Assembly (NCBI GenBank): GCA_037968815.1 | Contig: JBBKWF010000013.1 | Location: forward strand, 124,001-188,000 | Direction of reading: 5' to 3' | Source: Pseudopedobacter sp037968815 | GTDB lineage: Bacteria; Bacteroidota; Bacteroidia; Sphingobacteriales; Sphingobacteriaceae | DNA: 64,000 nt | Shown: positions 43,156 through 52,001 of the stretch, piece by piece | Position numbering within the stretch: the stretch's first letter is position 1 | Layout: every line of letters begins with the position of its first letter | Program-made: the position numbers and the translations under genes | Notes under the pieces: model-generated | Database searches by the model: none | What the model was told of the DNA's origin: nothing | What the model saw: the letters and a program-made list of their open reading frames with translations, nothing else

Positions 43156-43865
43156 TACTTATAATATTTTTCGTCTTTTTTTGGAGCAGGTTTCTCGCTT
43201 CCAGCAACCACAATTACAAACTCACCTTTAAGTATGTTTTCTTCAAAATGCGTTTTAATTTCTGTTAACGTTCCTCTCACATTTTCTTCAAACATTTTTG
43301 TTAATTCACGAGAAATTGAAGCCTGTCTTTCCGCTCCATAGTACTCGATAAACTCTTCCAAAGTTTTTAATAAACGATGTGGCGACTCATAAAAAATCAT
43401 GGTACGTTGTTCGTAAATCAGTTCTTTTAAGCGTGTTTGCCGACCTTTTTTTACTGGTAAAAAACCCTCAAAAGTAAACCTATCATTGGGTAAGCCTGAG
43501 TTTACCAAAGCGGGTACGAATGCAGTTGCTCCGGGTAAACACTCTATGGGTAAATCATGTTTTAAAACTTCACGAACCAGCAAAAAACCTGGGTCAGATA
43601 TTGCAGGAGTACCTGCATCAGAAATTAATGCAATATTTTTCCCTTCTTTTAAAAACTTCACAATCTCGGCAACAGCCTTATGTTCATTATGTTGGTGATG
43701 GGCAAAAACCTTTTGGTCTATTTCAAAATGTTTAAGCATTGGCGCAGAGGTTCGGGTATCTTCAGCTAAAATCAAATCCACCTCTTTTAAAATGCGTAAA
43801 GCCCTTAAAGTAATATCTTCTAAATTGCCAATTGGCGTAGGTACCAAGTAAAGTTTGCCGTTCAT
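43155..43865 (-). CDS. rsmI: 16S rRNA 2'-O-methyltransferase RsmI
   Basis: This 236-residue enzyme methylates C1402 of 16S rRNA. SAM-binding and family motifs are LYLVPTPIGNLEDITLRAL, LAEDTRTSAPML, ALISDAGTPAISDPG and FYESPHRL. It is the first gene of a two-gene operon with lnt. Its -7 box lies five bases before the ATG. Confidence 0.95.
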   Translation of the reverse strand: MNGKLYLVPTPIGNLEDITLRALRILKEVDLILAEDTRTSAPMLKHFEIDQKVFAHHQHNEHKAVAEIVKFLKEGKNIALISDAGTPAISDPGFLLVREVLKHDLPIECLPGATAFVPALVNSGLPNDRFTFEGFLPVKKGRQTRLKELIYEQRTMIFYESPHRLLKTLEEFIEYYGAERQASISRELTKMFEENVRGTLTEIKTHFEENILKGEFVIVVAGSEKPAPKKDEKYYK

Positions 43866-43870
43866 AACAT

Positions 43871-43878
43871 CAAATTTA
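43871..43878 (-). promoter_or_regulatory. -7 box directly before the rsmI ATG
   Basis: TAAATTTG fits TAnnTTTG and ends five bases before ATG 43865. No clear -33 TTTG is present. The rsmI-lnt mRNA would be nearly leaderless. Confidence 0.5.
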
Positions 43879-43910
43879 TCTTTTCAATTTTATAATTATT
43901 GGGTCTGCAA

Positions 43911-43942
43911 TACGCAATACTAATTACGCAATACTATATTTG
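43911..43942 (+). promoter_or_regulatory. serS promoter with an 11-bp direct repeat
   Basis: TATATTTG (43935-43942) fits the -7 consensus and ends 15 bases before the ATG. Just upstream TACGCAATACT occurs twice, at 43911-43921 and 43925-43935, the second copy touching the box. Confidence 0.55.
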
Positions 43943-43957
43943 TAAAAAATTAAAAAG

Positions 43958-45229
43958 ATGCTGCAAGTTAGTTATATCCGCGAAAATAAAGAGGAAGTTT
44001 TAGAGCGATTAGCCGTAAAGAATTTCAATCAACCAGAATTAGTTGACCAGATTATCCAGTTAGATGATCAACGTAAAAGTACCCAAGCACAAGCAGATGA
44101 GCTTCTAGCAAAGGGAAATTCGGCCGCTAAGCAAATTGGCGAGTTGATGCGTAACGGAAAGAAAGACGAAGCGGAAGTAATTAAAGCAGAAACATCAAAA
44201 TCTAAGGAAGGCGTAAAAGCCTTGCAAGAAGAGTTAAGTGAAATTGAGAACGAACTGCAACAAAAGTTGGTGATTTTGCCAAATCTACCTCACAGTAGTG
44301 TTCCAAAAGGAAAAACTCCTGAAGAAAATGAGGTGGTTTTAAGTAATGGCGATTTGCCAACTTTGCCAAAAAATGCTTTGCCACATTGGGAATTGGCTGC
44401 AAAATATAACCTGATTGATTTTGAATTAGGAGTAAAAATTACGGGAGCTGGTTTTCCTGTTTATAAAGGGAAAGGTGCTAAAATGCAAAGAGCATTAATC
44501 AATTTCTTTTTGGCAGAAGCTGAAAAAGCAGGTTATGATGAAATGATGGTGCCTCTTTTAGTAAACGAAGCTTCTGGTTTTGGAACAGGGCAATTGCCGG
44601 ATAAAGAAGGGCAAATGTACCACGTTGGAATTGATAACTTATATCTAATCCCAACTGCGGAAGTTCCGGTGACCAACCTTTACCGCGATGTAATTTTAAA
44701 GGAAGATGAATTACCAGTTAAAAACTGTGGGTATACGCCATGTTTCCGTCGCGAAGCAGGTTCTTATGGTGCACATGTACGTGGCTTAAACCGTTTACAC
44801 CAGTTTGATAAGGTTGAAATTGTACAGATTGTTCATCCAGATCAATCTTATGAAGTTTTAGAGCAAATGAGCCTTCATGTTCAAAGTCTATTACAGAAAT
44901 TAGGTTTGCAATACCGTGTTTTAAGATTGTGTGGTGGCGATATGGGCTTTACTTCTGCCTTGACTTATGATATGGAAGTCTACAGCGCTGCACAAGAGCG
45001 TTGGTTAGAGGTTTCTTCTGTTTCTAACTTTGAAACCTTCCAGAGCAACCGCTTAAAATTGCGCTATAAAGGAAAAGAGGGTAAATCACAATTGCCACAT
45101 ACACTAAATGGAAGTGCTTTGGCTTTACCACGTATTTTAGCTTCTATTTTAGAGAATTACCAAACTGAAGACGGTATAAAAGTGCCGGAATGTTTGGTGC
45201 CGTTTACTGGGTTTGATTTTATAGGGTAG
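43958..45229 (+). CDS. serS: Seryl-tRNA synthetase
   Basis: This 423-residue class II synthetase charges tRNA-Ser. An N-terminal antiparallel coiled coil (about 30-100, rich in Glu, Lys and Gln) is followed by the catalytic domain with YLIPTAEVPVTNLY, motif 2 PCFRREAGSYGAHVRGLNR and motif 3 NGSALALPRILASILENYQ. Divergent from rsmI. Confidence 0.96.
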   Translation: MLQVSYIRENKEEVLERLAVKNFNQPELVDQIIQLDDQRKSTQAQADELLAKGNSAAKQIGELMRNGKKDEAEVIKAETSKSKEGVKALQEELSEIENELQQKLVILPNLPHSSVPKGKTPEENEVVLSNGDLPTLPKNALPHWELAAKYNLIDFELGVKITGAGFPVYKGKGAKMQRALINFFLAEAEKAGYDEMMVPLLVNEASGFGTGQLPDKEGQMYHVGIDNLYLIPTAEVPVTNLYRDVILKEDELPVKNCGYTPCFRREAGSYGAHVRGLNRLHQFDKVEIVQIVHPDQSYEVLEQMSLHVQSLLQKLGLQYRVLRLCGGDMGFTSALTYDMEVYSAAQERWLEVSSVSNFETFQSNRLKLRYKGKEGKSQLPHTLNGSALALPRILASILENYQTEDGIKVPECLVPFTGFDFIG

Positions 45230-45271
45230 GTAAAAGTAAAGCTCTCGAAAAGCACAAAAAACATAATATTG

Positions 45272-46072
45272 ATGAAATCGATAACTCTAATTTTACTGCT
45301 AATTTTCAACCTTGCTACTGCGGAAGCGGCAAAGAATGCGATTGTCAAAGCAAATGTTGTGAGAGGTGAAAGCTTTGTGACAGCAAATACAAGTCCTGAA
45401 GAAATAGAAAGCATTTTCAAGGATGCTTTAGCTAGAAAGGGATTTCAGGTAGTAGAAGAAATCCGATCTGATGGTGATATTTTCTACGGTGACATATTTG
45501 TTTTTCAATTTCCGGCTGACTTCCCTACAGTTTCGATAACTATAAGAACAGAAAGCGGGATACATTTTATTGATAAAGAAAGTGTGAAATTTTTTGGAGA
45601 TAGAAATGCTGCAAACCTGAAACTAGCTTTAAAACTAGCAGAAAGGTTGCCGACTGATATTGACCCAACGACATTTTATGAAGTTAAATGGAATGATTTA
45701 TTGGGAAATAGCCGAATAAGTGCAATAGGGTTGACTTCAAGTGCAATAACAAAGGGATATAGAACTAACTATTCTTCCAAAATAGATTGGTTAGATAATG
45801 AAGCTCCTAACTTTATTATACCGGATGAATTTGATAATTATTTTGCATTTTCTTCAAACTATCAAGGTATTAGAAAGCGCTTGAAAGGAAAGGAAATAAC
45901 CCTACGGCTTAAGATAAATCAGAAAGCAAGATTTGAACTTTTAGATATTGATTCATTAATAAACTTAAACGATAAGCAAAAAAACATGTTAAAGGAATTT
46001 GTTAATGGCTTTCCCCTTTGGGCAATTAGAGACCAGATTGGTAACATCGAAATGAAATTAGGAATTAAATAA
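45272..46072 (+). CDS. Secreted protein, function unknown
   Basis: This protein has 266 residues from ATG 45272, with a signal peptide (MKSITLILLLIFNLATAEAA). The mature part is mixed alpha/beta without recognised motifs, though EEIESIFKDALARKGFQVVEE suggests a small repeat-like alpha/beta unit. It starts 42 bases after serS and may be read through from it. No homologue was recognised by eye. Confidence 0.65.
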   Translation: MKSITLILLLIFNLATAEAAKNAIVKANVVRGESFVTANTSPEEIESIFKDALARKGFQVVEEIRSDGDIFYGDIFVFQFPADFPTVSITIRTESGIHFIDKESVKFFGDRNAANLKLALKLAERLPTDIDPTTFYEVKWNDLLGNSRISAIGLTSSAITKGYRTNYSSKIDWLDNEAPNFIIPDEFDNYFAFSSNYQGIRKRLKGKEITLRLKINQKARFELLDIDSLINLNDKQKNMLKEFVNGFPLWAIRDQIGNIEMKLGIK

Positions 46073-46107
46073 AGTATCTCGTCCTCGTCCAAGCAGAGTC
46101 TCCTTTT

Positions 46108-46854
46108 TCAGGGACTCTGCGATATTTCTCCATTCACCACCAAACTAGTCACCATAAGCGAAGGAACAATCTTCCCGTCAAAACCTTCATCATCTTTAGC
46201 GTAAGACAAAATAGCTTTACATTTCAAATTAAAAGGCGGAGCCTCTAAAAAAACGCCTGATGTTTGAATATTTTGCAACCGGATGTAGCCCCCCGCACTT
46301 TTATCTCCATTCAAAACCTCAGGGTTTACAGGTACATGTTCGGTGATCATCACATATTTAAATTTTTTAGTTTTCTGTAAGATCTGAGAAATTTGAGCAT
46401 TACTCAGGTGTTGTAAAACCTGCCTAATCACACACAAATCTGCATTCGGGAATGGTTCGCTTGTTATCGCGTCTAAATGGTTGAAATTGGTTTGCTTGTC
46501 TCCATGCTTTTCTTGCAGATGTACAATCAAATCGGCCACTACATCTGCTCCAGTATAAACAACCGCAGAATTTGCCAATACTTTCTCCATTATTGAAAAA
46601 TCGCCACAGCCAATCTCAAACACAGATTTAACATTGTGTTCTGTTATAAAGTCGGTTAAAGTGTCAATATATTTTTCGGTGTTAACGTCATGCGTACCCG
46701 TTCCAGAAAAATATTGAGCATCTTCTGTTTTGCCCCAATAATTTTTTTTATAGATTTCTGTAAAAACCTGTTCGGCAGATTTGTTTCTATTCTTGAAAGT
46801 CGCATAACGGTGCATCCAACTTTTCGGGATCAAGCTTTTTAAAAACCTTTTCAC
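46108..46854 (-). CDS. Class I SAM-dependent methyltransferase in the carotenoid operon
   Basis: This 248-residue protein starts at GTG (46854); an in-frame stop lies a few codons upstream. The SAM-binding motif I is SVFEIGCGDFSIMEKVLAN, followed by VYTGADVVADLI and a motif like DLCVIRQVLQHLSNAQ. The acceptor is unknown. It follows the 352-residue gene by 23 bases and crtI by more than a kilobase in the same direction, so a role in modifying a carotenoid or related lipid is possible but unproven. Confidence 0.8.
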   Translation of the reverse strand: MKRFLKSLIPKSWMHRYATFKNRNKSAEQVFTEIYKKNYWGKTEDAQYFSGTGTHDVNTEKYIDTLTDFITEHNVKSVFEIGCGDFSIMEKVLANSAVVYTGADVVADLIVHLQEKHGDKQTNFNHLDAITSEPFPNADLCVIRQVLQHLSNAQISQILQKTKKFKYVMITEHVPVNPEVLNGDKSAGGYIRLQNIQTSGVFLEAPPFNLKCKAILSYAKDDEGFDGKIVPSLMVTSLVVNGEISQSP

Positions 46855-46877
46855 TTCAATCTGCTTTTAGCAAAACG

Positions 46878-47936
46878 CTATAAATCATGCACTTTATTAA
46901 CCAAACAAGCGTACAAGTGCGCTTTAACCATCCTGCTCATGTTTCTGATTTTAGTGAATTTTTTATCTTGATGGTATTCTGCAAGTTCCTGACCTAAAGC
47001 CATTGTTTTTTCTATAGGCGCAATTTCTCCCTGTAAAGAAGCATCAAACAGTTCTCGTAAGCGGTAACGCCCTAGTTTAACGCGGTGACTCATGATACTG
47101 CGCTCTTCTTGTTGGTATTGTTTCATGGATTGCTCATTAATAGAATCCATCCCTAAAAAAACAAGATTGTTGTTTTCCTTAAAATACTGTGGCATATAAA
47201 GCTTCAATTTCCCTTCATAGGATTGCTGATCAAAATCTATCGCCCTAATTCGATATTGGTTGCCCTCAATATCTGGCGTAATATCCACAACAAAGTTGTA
47301 CGACCGCATATCTCCTAACAATCGCACAAAACAGCGCTCGTTGAATTTTACAAATTCCTTGCTAATCCTAGTCTGGTTAAATTTTACATCATTAATATAT
47401 TCATCCACGAAAACATCACCCGGTAAGCCGGGAATATGTTCTTCAATTAGGGTTTCATTACTGGTAATATAGCTGATTCTGTTTGGCGATAAGATATGTT
47501 CTAACTCTAAGCCATAAATCCGCGAAGCATCTGCTCTTTTAACATAAAAATGGTCATAGTTGTCATTTAACCGATTAATAATACGAACCCTAAATGGTTT
47601 GGAGTTACCAAAAGAACAATAATCGATTCTAGAAACAGAGAGGTGATCCATCACAGCCAACCGCCCAGAAGCATGCATTAATGCGTAAATATATTTTAAG
47701 CCAGCATACAGATCGGTCATTTCGCTTTCATCGTAGTAAACGGTTTGCCAAAGTGTATCCTTATCATTTTTATCCAACAAAGGAGTCGAAAAAGTGAAAC
47801 GCAACATATCCGAATACTGGATGGGCAACTCAATCTCGCGATCAAATTTTATCAGATAATTTCTTAAAGCCTTTTGTACAGGATAAAAAATCTTTTTCTT
47901 GGATGGTGCGTCGTTTCTATCGAATAAAGTGCTCAT
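46878..47936 (-). CDS. Unrecognised 352-residue protein with kinase-like motifs, carotenoid operon
   Basis: No family was recognised with certainty. Three elements occur in the order of the aminoglycoside phosphotransferase/protein-kinase fold: a Lys in FYVKRADASR (133), GDMRSYNF (208-215), similar to the HGDxxxxN catalytic loop but with Leu before Gly-Asp, and AIDFDQ (232-237), where Asp would bind metal. EEHIPG (165-170) could be the hinge. The spacing fits, so a small-molecule or lipid kinase is a reasonable guess. It lies 17 bases after crtI on the same strand and 23 bases before the methyltransferase. Confidence 0.6.
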   Translation of the reverse strand: MSTLFDRNDAPSKKKIFYPVQKALRNYLIKFDREIELPIQYSDMLRFTFSTPLLDKNDKDTLWQTVYYDESEMTDLYAGLKYIYALMHASGRLAVMDHLSVSRIDYCSFGNSKPFRVRIINRLNDNYDHFYVKRADASRIYGLELEHILSPNRISYITSNETLIEEHIPGLPGDVFVDEYINDVKFNQTRISKEFVKFNERCFVRLLGDMRSYNFVVDITPDIEGNQYRIRAIDFDQQSYEGKLKLYMPQYFKENNNLVFLGMDSINEQSMKQYQQEERSIMSHRVKLGRYRLRELFDASLQGEIAPIEKTMALGQELAEYHQDKKFTKIRNMSRMVKAHLYACLVNKVHDL

Positions 47937-47953
47937 TTGCGGTTTTAATTTAG

Positions 47954-49438
47954 TTATGCTTTGCTTAACAAAAGGTCTGTTTCTTTTGCCACAACCTGTC
48001 CCGAAATAATCGCCGGCGGAACACCCGGACCCGGAACAGTTAGTTGCCCCGTAAATAATAAGTTTTTAATTTTTTTAGCTCGCATGGCTGGTTTAAAAAA
48101 TGCCGTTTGTGCTAAAGTATTTGCCAAGCCATAAGCGTTTCCTTTGTACGAGTGATAATCGGCAGTAAAATCATTCATGGCGTAGCTTCTTTTTAATAGC
48201 TCATGCCCACGGACGGTTTGTCCGGTAATTTTCTCAAACCTATCCATCATCAAGTGATAATATTTTTCTCTTTGTTCTTCATTATCTTCCAATCCGGGCG
48301 CTAAAGGAATTAAAAAAAACAGGTTTTCTTTCCCTTCCGGAGCGGATGCTACGTCTGTTTTACTAACACATGAGACGTAAAACAAAGGTTTTGATGGCCA
48401 CTGTGGTGTAGTGTAAATTTCTTTAGCGTGTTGGTCTAAATCTTCATCAAAAAATAAGTTATGATGTTGAATGCCTTCAATTTTTTTATCTAAACCGATG
48501 TAAAAAAGCAAAGAAGAGGGCGACATTGTACGGCTTTCCCAATACTTTTCATCGTAGTTCCTGTATTTCTTTTCAATAAGGTTTTGCTCTATAAAATGAT
48601 AATCACCGGCGGCAACCACAAAATCAGTTTCAAAATTTCCTTTATCAGTGATAAGGCTTTTTGCTACGCCGTTTTCAATTTCAATTTTTTTAACCTCTGT
48701 ATTTAAAATGATTTTAACGCCATTATCTGTGGCAATTTTGGTCATTGCGTTTACAATTTCGTACATACCACCCATTGGGTACCAAGTGCCCATTGCTAAA
48801 TCGGCATGGTTCATTAGGCTGTACATTGCCGGGATTTTTTGCGCCGTAGCTCCTAAAAACAAAACCGGGAATTCTAAAAGCTGAATCAGTTTTATATTGG
48901 TGAAATACTTGCGAACGTGTTTCGCCATAGGTTTAAGCATGTGGATGCGCAAACTTTCCAACATCATTTTTAAGTCGATAAACTCGCCTAAATGATGCGA
49001 TGGCCTAAAAACATAATCGCCCATGGCACTTTTATATTTGTATGCAGCTTGCTCCATAAATTTACGTAAACCAACGGAACTTCCCGGTTCGTAACTTTCA
49101 AAAAGCGCTTCTAAGTCCTGCATATTTGCAGGGATGTCCATAAAGTCATCCTTGCCAAAATAAACTCGATAACCGGGGTCTAATCTTTTTAAATCGTAAA
49201 AGTCGCTTACTTTCTTCCCGAAAAGGGCGAAATAGTTTTCAAAAATATCTGGCATCCAATACCAGCTTGGGCCCATATCAAACGTAAAACCTTCGCTTTT
49301 CCATAGCCTTGCCCTACCGCCGGTCTGCTCGTTTTTTTCTACAATGGTTACCTCATAACCTTGTTTTGCCAAAATAGCGGAGGCAGCTAAACCAGAAAAT
49401 CCCGACCCGATAACATGAATTCGTTTTTTTTGCTGCAT
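47954..49438 (-). CDS. crtI: Phytoene desaturase (CrtI family)
   Basis: This protein has 494 residues from ATG 49438 (MQQKKRIHVIGSGF). It is a FAD-dependent desaturase of carotenoid synthesis, converting phytoene to lycopene in several steps. It has the Rossmann motif GSGFSGLAASAILAKQGYEV, EKNEQTGGRARLW, the substrate region MGPSWYWMPD, and the C-terminal FAD motif LLFTGQLTVPGPGVPPAI. Divergent from crtB, with 82 bases between the starts. Confidence 0.94.
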   Translation of the reverse strand: MQQKKRIHVIGSGFSGLAASAILAKQGYEVTIVEKNEQTGGRARLWKSEGFTFDMGPSWYWMPDIFENYFALFGKKVSDFYDLKRLDPGYRVYFGKDDFMDIPANMQDLEALFESYEPGSSVGLRKFMEQAAYKYKSAMGDYVFRPSHHLGEFIDLKMMLESLRIHMLKPMAKHVRKYFTNIKLIQLLEFPVLFLGATAQKIPAMYSLMNHADLAMGTWYPMGGMYEIVNAMTKIATDNGVKIILNTEVKKIEIENGVAKSLITDKGNFETDFVVAAGDYHFIEQNLIEKKYRNYDEKYWESRTMSPSSLLFYIGLDKKIEGIQHHNLFFDEDLDQHAKEIYTTPQWPSKPLFYVSCVSKTDVASAPEGKENLFFLIPLAPGLEDNEEQREKYYHLMMDRFEKITGQTVRGHELLKRSYAMNDFTADYHSYKGNAYGLANTLAQTAFFKPAMRAKKIKNLLFTGQLTVPGPGVPPAIISGQVVAKETDLLLSKA

Positions 49439-49520
49439 ATTCACTGATAATTCTAAAATTAGCTATTTTGTTTGGCGCTATTGAAAACAAAAGGAACAAA
49501 AAAAACGTATTTAAAAAAAT

Positions 49521-50369
49521 ATGTCAAAAGTCTCTATGAATCTTTATAACGAAACTTGTTTCGAGTGTAGTAAAATCATCACTAATAAGTACAGTACATC
49601 ATTTAGTTTGGGTATAAAAGCCTTTTCTAAAGAGTTGCAATATCCTATTTACGCAATTTATGGCTTTGTGAGGTATGCAGATGAGATTGTTGATACATTT
49701 CATGATAAAGATAAAGCCTATTTGATTGCCAAATTCAAAGCAGATACTAAAGAAGCTATCGACTTAAAAATTAGCTTGAATCCAGTTTTACATGCTTTTC
49801 AGGAGGTTGTGAATAGATATAATATCACTTTCGATTTGATTGAGGCTTTCTTGAAATCTATGGAAATGGATTTAGATAAAACCAGCTATACTGATGACAG
49901 CTACAACGAATATATTTATGGTTCGGCCGAAGTTGTTGGCTTAATGTGCCTACGGATTTTTTGTGATGGTGATGATTTTAAATATAAAGATTTACTGCCA
50001 CAGGCCAGAAGATTAGGTGCTGCTTTTCAAAAGATTAATTTTTTAAGGGATATTAAATCCGATTTTGATGAACGTGGACGTACTTATTTCCCGGGTGTAG
50101 ATTTTACTCGTTTTAGCGAGCAAGATAAAAAAGAGATTGAAGCAGATATTAAAACTGATTTTGACGAAGCACTGGAGGGAATTAAAAAGCTGCCGGAAGG
50201 AGCGAAGTTGGGGGTTTATATCGCCTACGTTTATTATTTACAACTGTTCAAAAAAATAAAGAATACTTCCTCAGCAACCATATCTAATAAAAGAATTAGA
50301 GTTTCAGACTCGCATAAAATGATATTGATGGCGCAGGCATTAGTTAAAAGTAAATTAAACTATGTGTAG
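49521..50369 (+). CDS. crtB: Phytoene synthase
   Basis: This 282-residue prenyl-transferase joins two geranylgeranyl diphosphates to phytoene. The two Asp-rich sites are seen as YADEIVDTFHDKDKA and NFLRDIKSDFDERGRTYFP. The core SFSLGIKAF and GAAFQKINFLRD match the squalene/phytoene synthase signatures. It leads a rightward operon of four genes. Confidence 0.95.
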   Translation: MSKVSMNLYNETCFECSKIITNKYSTSFSLGIKAFSKELQYPIYAIYGFVRYADEIVDTFHDKDKAYLIAKFKADTKEAIDLKISLNPVLHAFQEVVNRYNITFDLIEAFLKSMEMDLDKTSYTDDSYNEYIYGSAEVVGLMCLRIFCDGDDFKYKDLLPQARRLGAAFQKINFLRDIKSDFDERGRTYFPGVDFTRFSEQDKKEIEADIKTDFDEALEGIKKLPEGAKLGVYIAYVYYLQLFKKIKNTSSATISNKRIRVSDSHKMILMAQALVKSKLNYV

Positions 50370-50409
50370 CTAAAAACCGTTGATGAGGTTGTAAGAAAAT
50401 ATTAAAATA

Positions 50410-50934
50410 ATGAAAACTATTATCACAATTATATTTTTTATCGGTTCATTTTACCAAGTAAAGGCAATTGATATTAACCAATTGCGTAAAGACTATATTT
50501 TATCTGTTGAGGATAGTGATAAAGCCGATGAGCTGTACAAAAAGTTGACTTCTATAAAAAATCCAAATGCCTTAACTTTGGCCTATTTGGGTTCCGTGGA
50601 AGCTATTAAGGGTAAACACGCTTGGAATCCGGTAAATAAACTAAGTTATTTAAAGCAAGGTTTTGCTACTATTGATAAGGCTGTAGTAAAAGATGCTAAT
50701 CAATTAGAGGTTAGGTTTTTAAGGTTTAGTCTGCAGTATTATGTGCCTGCTTTCTTGGGTTATAGTAAAAACCTGATGGTAGATAAAGACAGAATAGTTG
50801 CTTTGGTTAAAAACGATAATGCTACCGATGCAAACATGGATAAAACCGTATTCAGAACAATTGTGAATTTTATGATTGAAAGTAAAAAATGCAACGATCA
50901 AGAAATTGCTATCCTTAAAAAAGCCTTATCATAA
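50410..50934 (+). CDS. Secreted helical protein of the carotenoid operon
   Basis: This 174-residue protein has a signal peptide (MKTIITIIFFIGSFYQVKA) and a helical mature part with repeat-like pieces such as NALTLAYLGSVEAIKG and QLEVRFLRFSLQY, recalling TPR-type helices. It is flush with the cyclase gene (ATG follows its stop directly). No known family. Its place between crtB and the cyclase suggests a periplasmic accessory role. Confidence 0.7.
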   Translation: MKTIITIIFFIGSFYQVKAIDINQLRKDYILSVEDSDKADELYKKLTSIKNPNALTLAYLGSVEAIKGKHAWNPVNKLSYLKQGFATIDKAVVKDANQLEVRFLRFSLQYYVPAFLGYSKNLMVDKDRIVALVKNDNATDANMDKTVFRTIVNFMIESKKCNDQEIAILKKALS

Positions 50935-51627
50935 ATGGATAAAAGTTATACCTACCTCCTTATTAATGTATTAACCATATTTTTTCCGCTGGTTTTATCT
51001 TTCGATAAAAAAGTGGGTTTTTATAAAAAGTGGAAATACATATTGCCAGGCTTAGTAATTACTGGTGTGTTGTACTTGGTTTGGGATTCGGTTTTTACCT
51101 ATAAAAATGTATGGTCGTTTAATGATGATTACATTTTAGGTATTAAATTTTTCGGCTTGCCTTTAGAGGAAATGCTGTTTTTCGTAACCGTTCCTTTCGC
51201 TTGTATTTTTATATACGAATGTTTAATCTGCTATTTTAAACTGGCTGTTAGCGAAAAACTAGTTAAGTTTATTAGTCTTTTTCTGCTATTGCTGAGTTTT
51301 GTTTTGGCGCTTTTATTTGCTGATAGGTTGTACAGTATTATTAACTTTTTGACCTTAGCAGTGGTGTTGCTTTACACACTCACAAGGCCTATTAAGTTAA
51401 ATATGGGGAGTTTTTATGTTGCCTACGCTGTTTCTTTAATCCCATTTTATATTGTAAACGGGATATTAACTTCAATTCCAATAGTAAGCTATAATAGTAC
51501 GGAAATCATGGGTTTTAGGGTAGGAACAATCCCTTTTGAAGATCATTTTTATTCAATGTCTTTGATATTATTGAACTTACTTTTCTTCGAATATTTTAGA
51601 AATAAGGATGGAAAACGAACTGCCTGA
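50935..51627 (+). CDS. crtYcd: Lycopene cyclase, fused CrtYc/d type
   Basis: This 230-residue membrane protein has six or seven helices and two halves related to the CrtYc and CrtYd subunits. The paired motifs are FFGLPLEEMLFFVTVPFACI (first half) and GTIPFEDHFYSMSLILLN (second half), including PLEE and PFED. It converts lycopene ends to beta-rings, so beta-carotene is the predicted product. It starts at the ATG next to the previous stop and overlaps the b5-like gene by 20 bases. Confidence 0.88.
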   Translation: MDKSYTYLLINVLTIFFPLVLSFDKKVGFYKKWKYILPGLVITGVLYLVWDSVFTYKNVWSFNDDYILGIKFFGLPLEEMLFFVTVPFACIFIYECLICYFKLAVSEKLVKFISLFLLLLSFVLALLFADRLYSIINFLTLAVVLLYTLTRPIKLNMGSFYVAYAVSLIPFYIVNGILTSIPIVSYNSTEIMGFRVGTIPFEDHFYSMSLILLNLLFFEYFRNKDGKRTA

Positions 51628-51847
51628 ATACACTAAATTTCAACTAGCATTACGAAACGGTCAAGATAAACCACAAATTTGGGTCGCTTATTTGGGGATG
51701 ATTTATGATGTAACTGAAAGCCGTTTATGGCGAAATGGAAAGCATTATGAGCATTGGGCTGGTCAGGATTTGACTGATGAGCTGAAAGATGCTCCGCATA
51801 CTGAGAAAGTTTTTGAAAAGTTTAAGGTGATAGGGAAATTAAAATAA
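51608..51847 (+). CDS. Cytochrome b5-like heme-binding protein
   Basis: This 79-residue soluble domain of the cytochrome b5-like family shows WVAYLGMIYDVTESRLWRNG and GKHYEHWAGQDLTDELKDAP, where a His serves as heme ligand. It overlaps the cyclase gene by 20 bases, so it is translated with it. It might supply electrons to a desaturase or hydroxylase, yet no crtZ or crtW is in this cluster. Confidence 0.8.
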   Translation: MENELPEYTKFQLALRNGQDKPQIWVAYLGMIYDVTESRLWRNGKHYEHWAGQDLTDELKDAPHTEKVFEKFKVIGKLK

Positions 51848-52001
51848 TGGAAGGATTGAGTTTTGAATGATTGAATAATGGAAAGTAATTTCGTTTTAAA
51901 ACAAGCTGTATTGATTTTTAGAAAGCCAATTTGTAAAGTTTAAATCTACCGGTTTCTTGATTTGAAGTCTCTGCTATAATTTCTGAGTATTAATGTTTTT
52001 A

